Notes: generated by a model from the letters alone, not told the origin. A DNA stretch of 24,319 nt from Hyphomicrobiales bacterium (GCA_015655535.1 JAATEW010000275.1:1-24319); one strand, 5' to 3'; shown: positions 13,948-22,375, counted from the stretch's first letter. Numbers and translations are program-made.

Positions 13948-15282
13948 GTGCCGATCATAGACAGCCGTTATATACAGCACCTCTTCGGCCTGTCGCGGAT
14001 TGCCTATAAAATATGGCGCCGCCGTTTGCTGTTCCTGATCGGCGGCATTTTGGTCGGCGCGGTCGCGGTCGGCATGGCCTTCCTCGCCGATGTTACGCAG
14101 GCCTATTTCTGGCACATGCTGAGCCTCTGGGCCTATGCGCCCTTCGTCGCGACGCCGCTTGGCTTCGGCCTTTGCGCATATCTTGCGCGCAATTTTTTCC
14201 CAGGATCGCAGGGCAGCGGCATTCCGCAAGTGATTGCTGCCATGCAAGTCAGCGATCCGGCCGCGCGCCTGCGTCTCGTCTCCTTACGCGTCGCCTTCGG
14301 CAAGATCCTCGTCATGGTTTTAGGCTTCCTCTGCGGCGCCTCGATCGGCCGCGAAGGGCCAACCGTGCAGGTGGGCGCAGCCATTATGGGGGCCTTCTCG
14401 TGGCTTTCGCCCTATCGTCAGAATGGGCTTCTGCTCGCTGGATCGGCGGCGGGCATCGCCGCTGCCTTCAACACGCCGCTCGCCGGCATCGTTTTCGGCA
14501 TCGAGGAAATGAGCCGGTCCTTCGAATCGAAGACCAATGGTCTCGTACTTGGCGCCGTCATCGCCGCGGGCCTGACCTCGCTCGCAATCGTTGGCGACTA
14601 CACGTATTTCGGCTCGACACCGGCGGTGCTGCCGCTTGGACCCGCTTGGGCCGTGGTGCCGGTCTGCGGCATTGCAGGGGGCTTCAGCGGCGGGCTCTAC
14701 AGCCGCATTTTGATCTTGTTCGGTAATGGCCTGCCGGGTGCAATTGGCGCATGGATCTGGCGTCATCCGATCGTCTTCGCCATTCTTTGCGGGATCGGCG
14801 TCGCCATATGCGGATTTTTCTCGGGCGGCGCCGTGCATGGAACCGGCTACGAGCAGGCCCGTGCCATCGTGCATGGTGAGAATACGCAGGCTTTTTCCTA
14901 CGGATTCTGGAAATTTCTGGCGACGGTCTTTTCGGCGATCAGCGGCATTCCGGGCGGCATTTTCGCGCCTTCTCTTTCGATCGGCGCAGGGATCGGCGTC
15001 GATTTGAGTACGCTCTTTCACAATGTGCCGATCGGCGCCTTGGCACTGCTCGGCATGGTCGCCTATCTCTCTGGCATGGTCCAGGCGCCGATGACCTCCT
15101 TCGTCATCGTCGCCGAAATGACCGAGGATCACGCGATGATCATCCCTTTGATGGTCGCGGCTGTGATCGCAACAGCCTGTTCAAAGCTTATCTACAACGA
15201 TGGGCTCTATCACGCGCTCGCCAAGAATTTCGTGAGAGCCGTGGGAGCCAAGCCGGAAGAGCTTGCGGAGGTCGAAGAATAA
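13948..15282 (+). CDS. CLC-family chloride/proton antiporter
   Basis: 444 residues from GTG 13948, with about ten or more hydrophobic segments. The ion-selectivity motifs are clear: GSGIP (89-93), GREGPTVQ (134-141) with the gating glutamate at 136, and GIFAPSL in the last third. The second glutamate of IEEM (about 187) matches the internal proton glutamate of E. coli ClcA, so this should be a 2Cl-/H+ exchanger and not a channel. No cytoplasmic CBS domains follow. By analogy it may support acid resistance or ion homeostasis in the inner membrane. It stops 23 bases before the end of the convergent ClpP-fold gene, and no clear terminator hairpin is visible between them. Confidence 0.92.
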   Translation: MPIIDSRYIQHLFGLSRIAYKIWRRRLLFLIGGILVGAVAVGMAFLADVTQAYFWHMLSLWAYAPFVATPLGFGLCAYLARNFFPGSQGSGIPQVIAAMQVSDPAARLRLVSLRVAFGKILVMVLGFLCGASIGREGPTVQVGAAIMGAFSWLSPYRQNGLLLAGSAAGIAAAFNTPLAGIVFGIEEMSRSFESKTNGLVLGAVIAAGLTSLAIVGDYTYFGSTPAVLPLGPAWAVVPVCGIAGGFSGGLYSRILILFGNGLPGAIGAWIWRHPIVFAILCGIGVAICGFFSGGAVHGTGYEQARAIVHGENTQAFSYGFWKFLATVFSAISGIPGGIFAPSLSIGAGIGVDLSTLFHNVPIGALALLGMVAYLSGMVQAPMTSFVIVAEMTEDHAMIIPLMVAAVIATACSKLIYNDGLYHALAKNFVRAVGAKPEELAEVEE

Positions 15283-15305
15283 CTCCGAGGAGTTCATGCT
15301 TCGGT

Positions 15306-16100
15306 TCAACTCAGACTTCCGTCCAAAGGATCTGTGACAAGCCTTGTGTCGGTGGCTTCCTTCGGGCTGAGCCAGCGGATGTCGCTTGTCGTGGTCATCG
15401 CTTCCACCACCGATGGTGAGACGCCCATCCGAGTCATATAGCCCAAAACGATACCCGTGGTTCTTTGCGTATCGGCGACCGGGTCTTGGCCCGAGCCGCC
15501 GCTCGTAAACCGGTGTACTCCCAATTTCGATCCTCGGACGCCGATGCGGACGGTGCCGCCGGCATAGGCAAAGACGCAGGCGCTCGCGCAGTAGGATGGC
15601 TTCATCCGATCGGATGAGTCGAAGATGCCTACCGCCGTGACAAGCCCGCGAGATCGAATGACTTCGCCCATGATGAGGGCTTGGTCGAGTTGACCGCCGG
15701 GAGACGACAGGACGACGGCGTCGCCTGCCTTGAGATGGGCTTCGTCGAGTCTGTCACGGAACCACCCCGCCGCGGCGGCGCCTATCGTGCCGCTGACCGC
15801 CAAGGCCTGATGCGGACGGCCCGCCGCATCGGTATAGGCATTCGGGACGACGGAGGACGTCAGGCTCCGGGAGAAATAGAGATCCTTCCAATAGGCCCAG
15901 GCTTCGGGCCGCGATAAATCCCTGTAAGCGGAAACGCCAAGGCCGAAAAGCACGAGGGCGAGGAAGGCCAAGGAACCGAGGCGCCTCGGCCTTTTGGCGG
16001 GAGGGTGATCGGCTGGTCGCGGCGGTTCGTCCGGCGACGGCGCTCCCCACGGTCCAACCGAAATCCCTTGCAAACGAGAGGGGTCGTCATGACCATCCAC
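15306..16100 (-). CDS. Membrane-anchored ClpP/crotonase-fold protein (COG3904-like)
   Basis: 264 residues. A proline-rich cytoplasmic N-terminus (1-40) ends in KRPRR, then one membrane segment (about 42-58), so the rest is periplasmic. The soluble part resembles the ClpP fold: VVLSSPGGQLDQALIMGEVIRS (130-150) matches the ClpP SPGG oxyanion turn and following helix. SYCASACVFAYAGG contains a candidate nucleophile, Ser 173. GVHRF supplies a candidate catalytic His 196. The acid member of the triad is not obvious. Two cysteines flank Ser 173 (171 and 175). Proteins of this sort are usually annotated as predicted periplasmic or ClpP-like; proteolytic activity is inference. The start at ATG 16100 is the first in frame. 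Confidence 0.72.
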   Translation of the reverse strand: MDGHDDPSRLQGISVGPWGAPSPDEPPRPADHPPAKRPRRLGSLAFLALVLFGLGVSAYRDLSRPEAWAYWKDLYFSRSLTSSVVPNAYTDAAGRPHQALAVSGTIGAAAAGWFRDRLDEAHLKAGDAVVLSSPGGQLDQALIMGEVIRSRGLVTAVGIFDSSDRMKPSYCASACVFAYAGGTVRIGVRGSKLGVHRFTSGGSGQDPVADTQRTTGIVLGYMTRMGVSPSVVEAMTTTSDIRWLSPKEATDTRLVTDPLDGSLS

Positions 16101-16236
16101 GATTTGCCTCGCTATCGAAAATCCGGCGGCACGAGAGGTGCCGTCTTCCCGTCAATTAAATGGGGTGACCCGTAAGGTTACGCCATGCGAAAATATGAAT
16201 AGAAGACCGCATCGCGGAATGTGCGGGGGGCTGGGC

Positions 16237-17031
16237 TCATCCCGCGAAATCGTCGAGCACGGCCTGAAGCGGTTCGCTGCCGACGGAAGCCGGGCCGGTG
16301 AAGGGGTGATCGATCGATACGATCACGAGCAGCCCGAGGAACACGAGGGCGGACAGGATGCCGGTCATCATGGCTTGCGCCGGCAGGTTCTTGGTGCCGA
16401 AAAAGAAGGTGAATCCCACCGTCAGCACCGCTCCGAACGATAGAGCGAACCACACGATTCCAGGGACGATGCCGTTCGCAAGGTGAAGCCTTATGCGGCG
16501 GGCCTGTGTGATCGCATCGAGCTGCTTGAACATTTCGACCATAATGGCCGGCTGTCGCGATGTGTCCGCCGCCGCCTGGACAGCGGCGGCGTAGAGCGCA
16601 TCGAGAGACGCGTTCTCTTCGCGGCTTTTCTTTTGTTTGGCCATCATCGGCCAGCCATGCTCGATCGCATGCTTGAGATAAACGCTCAGCGCGCTCCGCA
16701 CCGCGGCCATTCCCGGATCGGTGGCGGCGGCGAGCCGGTAAAGGGTCGCGGCGGCTCCGGCCTCCTGCGCCACCACGGTCTCCGCTTCGTTGAACTTTTC
16801 CCAGACGACGATCACGCTGAAGGCGAGCAGCACCGAATAGATCACGCCGACCGTGGCGAATTTGAAACCCGCGATCTCATTATTGCTGGTCAAACCCTGC
16901 TGGTTGAACCAGCGGCGCGAGAAGAGCAATCCGCCGACGGCGATGGCGGTGGGCACAACGACCAGCAGGATCACCGCGATCCACAGCGGCAGAGCGGACA
17001 GGAAAAGTGACACTTGAAGTCCCCGATTCAC
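16237..17031 (-). CDS. DUF4239-type membrane protein
   Basis: 264 residues with four membrane segments: about 9-33, 54-76, 188-210 and 218-242. A roughly 100-residue soluble part lies between the second and third, with VAQEAGAAATLYRLAAA and a helical region. The FKFATVGVIYSVLLAFSVIVVWEKF segment followed by EA.. helices is the usual DUF4239 (bestrophin-like) pattern. Function is unknown for the family; anion conductance has been suggested only by remote similarity. It lies between the ClpP-fold gene and the helicase on the same strand, but gaps of 136 and 83 bases make a common operon uncertain. Confidence 0.8.
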   Translation of the reverse strand: MNRGLQVSLFLSALPLWIAVILLVVVPTAIAVGGLLFSRRWFNQQGLTSNNEIAGFKFATVGVIYSVLLAFSVIVVWEKFNEAETVVAQEAGAAATLYRLAAATDPGMAAVRSALSVYLKHAIEHGWPMMAKQKKSREENASLDALYAAAVQAAADTSRQPAIMVEMFKQLDAITQARRIRLHLANGIVPGIVWFALSFGAVLTVGFTFFFGTKNLPAQAMMTGILSALVFLGLLVIVSIDHPFTGPASVGSEPLQAVLDDFAG

Positions 17032-17114
17032 AGAATTGAGGCAGCCAGTGTGAAGCGTGGCCGTGGCGGCGGCAAGCGATAAGGCCGCCCGCCGCGCGAC
17101 GAAGTCACGGCTTT

Positions 17115-18842
17115 TCAGGCCTTTGATTGGCCGTCGTGCTTTTCCTTACGGCGTTTCGGCTGGCTGCCTTTTGAGGGGGCTTCCGAGGCGATAGACTCCG
17201 GGCCGCCGCTCAGCCGCTCGACGCGGATGCTGTCGCCGCCCGGCCGCTTCATATTGAGCGCGAATTGCGCCGCGACCGGCTCCGCGATTTCGACCTTGGT
17301 TTCCGTGTCGAAGATGCGGATCACGCCAATGTCCTGTTTGGTGATTTTTCCCTTGCGGCAGAGCATCGGCAAGAGCCATTTCGGATCGGCGTTCTTGGTC
17401 CGGCCGATGTCGAGCCGGAACCAGGCAGCCTCGCCCGAAAAAGCCGCGCGTGGCGCCTTCGAGGTCTTGGGCGAGGGGCCTTTCCCCGCCGAGTTTTTCG
17501 ATCCGCGCGGCTCGCGGCGCTCCGGACCTTGTCCTGGATCGGCCACATCCTCCAGCGCCGGCAGGCGCGAGCGATAGACGCGGATCAAGGCCGCGCCGAG
17601 CTGTTCGGGCGTCCGTTCCGCGAGCAGCAATCTCGCCAGTTCGAAATCCTCTTTGGCCGGCGGCTCGGTCAGAATCGGATCTTGCAACATGCGTTCTTGA
17701 TCGAGTTTGCGGATCTCTTCGGCCAAAGGCGGTCCGCTCCAGGAGGCGCGCACGCCTGCCTCCGCCAAAAGCCGCTCGACGCGCTGGCGCCGCGCATTTG
17801 GAACCAGCAGGGCGCTCACGCCTTTGCGCCTGGCACGGCCGGTGCGTCCGCTGCGATGCTGCAAGGACTCGGCATCGTTGGGAAGCTCGGCATGAACGAC
17901 CAGCCCGAGATTGGGCAGGTCGATGCCGCGCGCCGCGACATCGGTCGCGATGCAGACGCGCGCGCGTCCGTCGCGCATGGCCTGCATGGATTGATTGCGC
18001 TCGTGCTGACTCAATTCGCCCGACAGCAGCACGGCGGAGAAGCCGCGTTCGAGCAATGTCGCGTGCAAGTGCCGGACGGATTCGCGCGTGTTGCAAAATA
18101 CGATCGCGCTTTGCGCCTCGACGAAGCGCAGCAGATTGACGACCGCATGTTCGGTCTCATGCGGAGCGACCCTGATCGCACGATATTCGATATCCGCGTG
18201 ACCGCGCTCGCCGCCCGCGACTTCGATGCGCAAAGCATTGTGCTGATAACGCTTGGCCAGAGCCGCGATACCTTTCGGCATGGTCGCGGAAAAGAGGAGG
18301 GTGCGTCTGGCGGCGGGCGTCGCTTCAAGGATGAATTCGAGATCTTCGCGAAAGCCGAGATCGAGCATTTCGTCGGCTTCGTCGAGGACGACGGCCTTGA
18401 GCTCATCCACGATCAAGCCGCGCCGTTCGATGTGATCGCGCAGGCGGCCGGGGGTGCCGATGACGATATGCGCGCCTTCGGCAAGCTTGCGGCGCTCGGT
18501 CCGGCTGTCCATGCCGCCGACGCAGGAGACGATCCGCGCGCCGGCATATTGGTAGAGCCAGGCGAATTCGCGTTCGACCTGCATGGCGAGTTCGCGCGTC
18601 GGCGCGATGATGAGGGCGACAGGCGCGGCAGCCTTGCTCAACGTGTCATTGTCGCCGAGAAGCGTCGCGGCGATCGCCAGGCCATAGGCGACCGTCTTGC
18701 CGGACCCCGTCTGGGCCGAGACGAGAATGTCCCTTTCCTCCGCTTCCTCAGTCAGGACAGCGGATTGAACCGGGGTCGCATCGGCATAATTGCGCTCGGC
18801 GAGCGCGCGAGCCAGCGGAGGGCTGGTCTTGAACAAAGTCAC
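17115..18842 (-). CDS. DEAD-box ATP-dependent RNA helicase with DbpA-like C-terminal domain
   Basis: 575 residues from GTG 18842. RecA domain 1 has a Q-motif region (ATPVQSAVL), motif I AQTGSGKT (43-50), PTRELAMQV, GTPGR, DEAD (154-157) and SAT (185-187). Domain 2 has IVFCNTRESVRHL, ATDVAARGIDLPNLGLV and HRSGRTGRARRKG. After a charged linker (about 430-465), the C-terminal part AWFRLDIGRTKNADPKWLLPMLCRKG resembles the DbpA/CsdA RNA-recognition fold, and the tail is basic. It should unwind short RNA duplexes, probably during ribosome assembly or at low temperature. A seven-base-pair perfect hairpin lies in its leader. No ATG start is available near the Q motif, so GTG is accepted. Confidence 0.93.
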   Translation of the reverse strand: MTLFKTSPPLARALAERNYADATPVQSAVLTEEAEERDILVSAQTGSGKTVAYGLAIAATLLGDNDTLSKAAAPVALIIAPTRELAMQVEREFAWLYQYAGARIVSCVGGMDSRTERRKLAEGAHIVIGTPGRLRDHIERRGLIVDELKAVVLDEADEMLDLGFREDLEFILEATPAARRTLLFSATMPKGIAALAKRYQHNALRIEVAGGERGHADIEYRAIRVAPHETEHAVVNLLRFVEAQSAIVFCNTRESVRHLHATLLERGFSAVLLSGELSQHERNQSMQAMRDGRARVCIATDVAARGIDLPNLGLVVHAELPNDAESLQHRSGRTGRARRKGVSALLVPNARRQRVERLLAEAGVRASWSGPPLAEEIRKLDQERMLQDPILTEPPAKEDFELARLLLAERTPEQLGAALIRVYRSRLPALEDVADPGQGPERREPRGSKNSAGKGPSPKTSKAPRAAFSGEAAWFRLDIGRTKNADPKWLLPMLCRKGKITKQDIGVIRIFDTETKVEIAEPVAAQFALNMKRPGGDSIRVERLSGGPESIASEAPSKGSQPKRRKEKHDGQSKA

Positions 18843-18903
18843 AGATGAATGGCCTGATTGAGTTGAGAGGTCACACAGCGCATCGCCGGTAACGGTAAGA
18901 GCA

Positions 18904-18924
18904 GCGGACGACGGAATCTGTCGT
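18904..18924 (-). promoter_or_regulatory. Leader hairpin upstream of the DEAD-box helicase
   Basis: GGACGAC (18904-18910) and GTCGTCC (18918-18924) pair perfectly around a seven-base loop. This lies about 62-82 bases upstream of the helicase start, inside its probable untranslated leader. Long structured leaders are known for cold-induced helicase messages; the role here is inference. Confidence 0.35.
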
Positions 18925-19087
18925 CCTGAAGACGATGTTTACGCCACTTGGCCGCTTTTCACGAGATTGAAGCCATAAGGCAATATGATTGAATATCAAA
19001 GTCTTTACGGAAAAACGTCATTTAGGGCTTTAATAGCTACGGTTGTGATCAGCCCCGATGGCTCACCGGCTGATAGAAGGGGCTGAG

Positions 19088-19780
19088 ATGCTGACCTTAT
19101 TTTCCTATCCCGAGCTCTTCGGCGTCGCCGACAACAACCCCTTTGGCCTGAAAATATATGCGTTTCTCAAATTGTGCGGTCTGCCGTTCCGGCATGAGCA
19201 CATCATCGACACGGCGCAGGCGCCGCGCGGGCAATTGCCCTATCTCCTTGATGGCGATGAGAAGATCGGCGACAGCGACACCATCATCGCGCATCTGATC
19301 CAGCGCTATGGGCTCACCATCGACGCCGAGCTGAGCGTGGCGCAGCGCGACACGCATCTTCTGGTCCGCCGTGCGCTCGACGATCTCTATTGGGTGATGT
19401 CCTATTCGCGCTGGAAGGACGATCAGTTCTGGCCGCAGTTCCGCGATGCGTTTCTCTCAGCGCATAAGGACACCAGCGCGGCCACACTGCAAGGCGCGCG
19501 CGAATACAACTCCAAACGTTATTTCTACCAAGGCATAGGGCGCTACGAGCCTGACGCCGCCTATGCTCGCGGCCTCGCCGATCGCGAGGTGCTGGCGCGG
19601 CTCGTGCCGCAGGATGGCTTCGTGTTCGGGGCAAAGCCGACAAGCCTCGATACGGCGCTTTATGGTTCCATTGCTAATATTTACTTCTTCGAGATCGACA
19701 CACCGCTCCACAGATTCGTTCTGAAGCATCAAAACCTTGTCGGGCATTGCCGGGCGATCCATGCCGCCATCACGGCCTAG
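19088..19780 (+). CDS. Glutathione S-transferase-like protein (metaxin/Faxc-like branch)
   Basis: 230 residues from ATG 19088, chosen for the AAGGGG site five bases upstream over an in-frame ATG at 19058. The N-terminal thioredoxin-like domain is visible as LTLFSYPELFG, FGLKIYAFLKLCGLPFRHEHI, QLPYLLDGDEKIGDSDTIIAHL; DSDTII matches the GST glutathione gamma-glutamyl site (ES/DS). The helical C-terminal domain has the conserved GAKPTSLDTALYGSIANI N-cap/hydrophobic staple region. This wording is closer to metaxin/Faxc-type bacterial GSTs than to classical ones. Substrate unknown. It is divergent from the helicase gene over a 245-base gap. Confidence 0.82.
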   Translation: MLTLFSYPELFGVADNNPFGLKIYAFLKLCGLPFRHEHIIDTAQAPRGQLPYLLDGDEKIGDSDTIIAHLIQRYGLTIDAELSVAQRDTHLLVRRALDDLYWVMSYSRWKDDQFWPQFRDAFLSAHKDTSAATLQGAREYNSKRYFYQGIGRYEPDAAYARGLADREVLARLVPQDGFVFGAKPTSLDTALYGSIANIYFFEIDTPLHRFVLKHQNLVGHCRAIHAAITA

Positions 19781-19947
19781 GACCACGGCAACGCGGAGTC
19801 CGGCATGGAGGCGTCATCTGGCTGCCTTAACCTGCCAAATCTGCGCGGATCTCAAGGTTAAGCGGAAACCAACCGCCATAGGCCATGTCGACAGGCTTGG
19901 CGGGCCAGCGTATCGTCTGGGGAGACAGAATCTCATGGGAGTTCTCA

Positions 19948-20748
19948 ATGTCTAAGGGCGGGCAGTTCAAGACAGCCACTGTGGCAGCCTTCCTGTTGCT
20001 CGGCTGCATGGCCGGCAAAGCCAATGCCGCGCAATGCGGCAACTCGGTTGCAGGTTTCGAGAGCTGGAAGCAGCAATTCGAAGCGGAAGCAAGGGCCAAG
20101 GGCGTCGGCGGCACCGCGCTCGCAGCGCTCGCGGCAACGCATTATAATCATGCGACCATCGGCGCCGATCGCGGGCAGGGCGGCTTTCATGTGTCGCTCG
20201 AATCGTTTCTCGCACGGCGCGGCGGCGCGGCCATCGCCGCGCAAGGGCGGGGGCTGAAGCGCTCCCAAGCGGCGCTCTTCGCCTCGATCGAGCAGCGCTA
20301 TGGCGTCCCGCCCGGACCGCTCATCGCGATCTGGGGCATGGAAACGGGCTTTGGGCACGTACATGGCAATCAGGATGCGCTTTCGGCTGTCGCGACGCTG
20401 GCCTATGACTGCCGCCGCTCGGCCTATTTCACCGATCAGCTTTACGCCGCACTGAAATTGATCGAGCGCGGAGAGCTGGCGCCAGGCGCGCGCGGCTCCA
20501 TGCATGGCGAGATCGGCCAGACGCAATTCCTGCCCAAGACCATTCTCGAATATGGCACAGGCGGAAGTCTCGACAATGCCTCCGTGGCGCTGACCTCGAC
20601 GGCGAATTTCCTGAAAGCCCATGGCTGGCAGGCGGGCGCCGGATATCAGCCAGGCGAAACCAATTTCGCCGCGATCCAGGCCTGGAACGCGGCGCCCGTC
20701 TATGAACGGGCGATTGCGATCGTCGGCCGGCAGATCGACGGAAACTAG
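19948..20748 (+). CDS. Lytic murein transglycosylase, MltB/SLT_2 type
   Basis: 266 residues from ATG 19948, supported by GGAG seven bases upstream. A signal peptide is clear (residues 1-27, ending GKANA-A). The mature protein has the MltB-type fold: FESWKQQFEAEARAKGV, then QRYGVPPGPLIAIWGMETGFG containing catalytic Glu 132, then ALSAVATLAYDCRRSAYF, GSMHGEIGQTQFLPKTILEYG and a final helix before AIQAWNAAPVYERAI. It should cleave the MurNAc-GlcNAc bond of peptidoglycan, forming 1,6-anhydro ends, in the periplasm. It is shorter than E. coli MltB (about 360) and has no lipobox after the signal and no peptidoglycan-binding domain, so it is probably a soluble form. Confidence 0.9.
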   Translation: MSKGGQFKTATVAAFLLLGCMAGKANAAQCGNSVAGFESWKQQFEAEARAKGVGGTALAALAATHYNHATIGADRGQGGFHVSLESFLARRGGAAIAAQGRGLKRSQAALFASIEQRYGVPPGPLIAIWGMETGFGHVHGNQDALSAVATLAYDCRRSAYFTDQLYAALKLIERGELAPGARGSMHGEIGQTQFLPKTILEYGTGGSLDNASVALTSTANFLKAHGWQAGAGYQPGETNFAAIQAWNAAPVYERAIAIVGRQIDGN

Positions 20749-20767
20749 ACATCGGACCGATCTATGT

Positions 20768-20841
20768 GAACGTCCATCGATTCAATAAATTAGAGCGGGA
20801 TGCGGGCGCAAAACCGCTTACACTTTTGCTCATCCCGCTCT
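20768..20841 (+). repeat. Composite palindromic repeat, copy C
   Basis: Module 1 is complete: TAGAGCGGGATGCGGGCGC (from 20791) pairs with GCTCATCCCGCTCT (to 20841), with inner GCAAAA / TTTTGC arms. Module 2 is reduced to one half (TGTGAACGTCCATCGATTC). It lies between the transglycosylase gene and the small Cys/His gene and is nearly identical to the reverse complement of copy A across module 1. Confidence 0.8.
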
Positions 20842-20941
20842 GGCATTCCGCGCCTGCATGGGGGCAGCCCGTGTGCCGCGCCGCTTGTATGCCGCGGATA
20901 TCCATGCGCTAACGCGGGATCAACCGATCCCGGAGCGCGCG

Positions 20942-21358
20942 ATGATACCCGTTACGCAGACAAAGCTTTATAGCGATACCGGGGGGCATCACGGAAATTG
21001 CCTTGCCGCGGTTCTGGCCTCTCTGTTGGAAATACCCTTGTGGATGGTTCCCGAATTCGAGGGAATGATCGCGCGCCGAAATGAATTTTGGCTGGACAGG
21101 GTTGTCGAATGGGTGAGCTTGATGTTCAGAGAGGATTTTCATTACGACAGTCCGGCGAACATCCAGGATAACCACATCTTATTGCCCGAGTTCTATATTG
21201 CGCGTGGCCAAAGCCCGCGCGGCGTAGATCACGCGGTCATTTTTTCAAACGGTAAACTGGTGCATGATCCGCATCCTCTCGGCGGGGGAATTGGCGAAGT
21301 GACCATGATCTATTGGATTGACCAAACGGCAACGGGAGGCCGGGATAAAAGCCACTGA
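20942..21358 (+). CDS. Small Cys/His protein, possible papain/C39-like fold
   Basis: 138 residues from ATG 20942, with GGAG six bases upstream. I recognise a pattern and not a named family: GGHHGNCLAAVLASLLEIPLWMVPEF near the N-terminus (Cys 20 at the start of a helix), and VDHAVIFSNGKLVHDPHPLG near the C-terminus (His 97, Asp 109, further His 108 and 111). Cys at a helix start, then His in an HAVI strand and a nearby Asp, is the order of the papain/C39-like cysteine-peptidase fold. Similar small proteins occur in phages and bacteria as hypothetical proteins (recollection). No signal peptide is present. It overlaps the start of msrA, suggesting co-translation. Peptidase activity is unproven. 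Confidence 0.7.
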   Translation: MIPVTQTKLYSDTGGHHGNCLAAVLASLLEIPLWMVPEFEGMIARRNEFWLDRVVEWVSLMFREDFHYDSPANIQDNHILLPEFYIARGQSPRGVDHAVIFSNGKLVHDPHPLGGGIGEVTMIYWIDQTATGGRDKSH

Positions 21359-21806
21359 CATCCATCCCCCCCGTGAAGTCACAATCCTTGCCGGCGGTTG
21401 CTTTTGGGGCTTGCAGCACGCATTACGGCGCTGCCCTGGCGTGGTCGCGACGAGGGTCGGTTACACTGGCGGCGACGCCCCCAACGCGACTTATCGCAAC
21501 CATGGAACGCATGCCGAAGCCGTCGAGGTGATCTTCGACCCGAAGGCGATCAGCTTCCAGATGCTTCTCGAATATTTTTTCAAGATCCACGATCCGACGA
21601 CGCTGAACCGGCAAGGCGATGACGTCGGCCCGAGCTATCGCTCGGCGATTTTTTATACGAGCGAGGATCAGAAGCGCATTGCCGAAGCCGTGATCGCGGG
21701 TCTCGACGCAGCCGGCGTTTGGCCGGACAGGATCGTGACCGAAGTGGTTCCGGCGGCTCAGTTCTGGGAGGCCGAGCCGGAGCACCAGGATTTTTTGGAG
21801 CGCTGA
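21318..21806 (+). CDS. msrA: Peptide-methionine (S)-S-oxide reductase
   Basis: Up to 162 residues. MsrA repairs the S-epimer of methionine sulfoxide. The catalytic motif GGCFW (26-30, Cys 28) is followed by VVATRVGYTGGDAPNATYRNHGTHAEAVEVIFDP and FFKIHDPTTLNRQGDDVGPSYRSAIFYT, the near-invariant substrate-site blocks. No cysteine follows in the C-terminal part; the only other one is Cys 39 (RRCPG), where the family usually has a hydrophobic residue. Start choice is difficult: TTG 21318 lies inside the preceding gene without a good site, while a perfect GGGAGG (21334-21339) sits five bases before an in-frame ATA (21345). No in-frame ATG or GTG exists before the motif. It overlaps the upstream Cys/His gene. 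Confidence 0.9.
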   Translation: MTKRQREAGIKATDIHPPREVTILAGGCFWGLQHALRRCPGVVATRVGYTGGDAPNATYRNHGTHAEAVEVIFDPKAISFQMLLEYFFKIHDPTTLNRQGDDVGPSYRSAIFYTSEDQKRIAEAVIAGLDAAGVWPDRIVTEVVPAAQFWEAEPEHQDFLER

Positions 21807-21852
21807 CCGGCCCGCGCGTTCAGAGGCCAATATTTCCGCAGGAGACCAATCG

Positions 21853-22179
21853 ATGCTTTACGAGTTGCGCGTCTATACCGTCGTGCCGGGGCGCATGCCC
21901 GCCTTGCTCGCCCGTTTCAAGGATCACACGACATCCATCTGGCAAAAGCATGGGATCGTTCAGATCGGATTCTGGACGAGTTTGATCGGCAACTCCAACG
22001 CCGAGCTGACCTATATTCTGAGCTGGAATTCTCTCGCCGACCGCGAGGTCAAATGGGCCGCGTTTCAAAGCGACCCTGAATGGCTGCGTGCGCGCGACGA
22101 CAGCGAGAAGGACGGACCGATCGTCGCCAGTATCAACAATCAGATCCTCACGCCGACGAGCTTTTCAGCCTTGGCGTAA
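21853..22179 (+). CDS. NIPSNAP family protein
   Basis: 108 residues, one dimeric alpha/beta-barrel domain. The start LYELRVYTVVPGRMPALLARF and the segment HGIVQIGFWTSLIG, followed by ELTYILSWNSLADRE and KWAAFQSDPEW, are the standard NIPSNAP pattern. AGGAG lies eight bases before the ATG. No signal peptide is present, so it is presumably cytoplasmic. The bacterial family has no settled biochemical role. It follows msrA by 46 bases on the same strand and may share its transcript. Confidence 0.92.
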   Translation: MLYELRVYTVVPGRMPALLARFKDHTTSIWQKHGIVQIGFWTSLIGNSNAELTYILSWNSLADREVKWAAFQSDPEWLRARDDSEKDGPIVASINNQILTPTSFSALA

Positions 22180-22375
22180 TTCGTTCAGAATGGATGTGAG
22201 AGATCGTGCGCCTGATCGCATATCCTGTTACCGTTTTCTTAGCCTCGTTCAAGTGAATCTAAAAAACGATGCGCATTTATTACCGGCTGTTCATCATTTC
22301 ACGTAAACGCGCTCGCCTGATGGAGGCGGGAGTGTCTATTGTGAGGCTTAGGATGAGCAGCCGGCCGAGGTCTAA

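Noticed and set aside
17265..18848. A 527-codon plus-strand open frame opposite the helicase
   Set aside because: Its composition is that of an antisense shadow, and the minus-strand frame contains every DEAD-box motif.
22308..22335. CGCCT-GATGG-AGGCG hairpin upstream of the small membrane protein
   Set aside because: Five-base arms without a T tract in GC-rich DNA are expected by chance; too weak to list as a feature.
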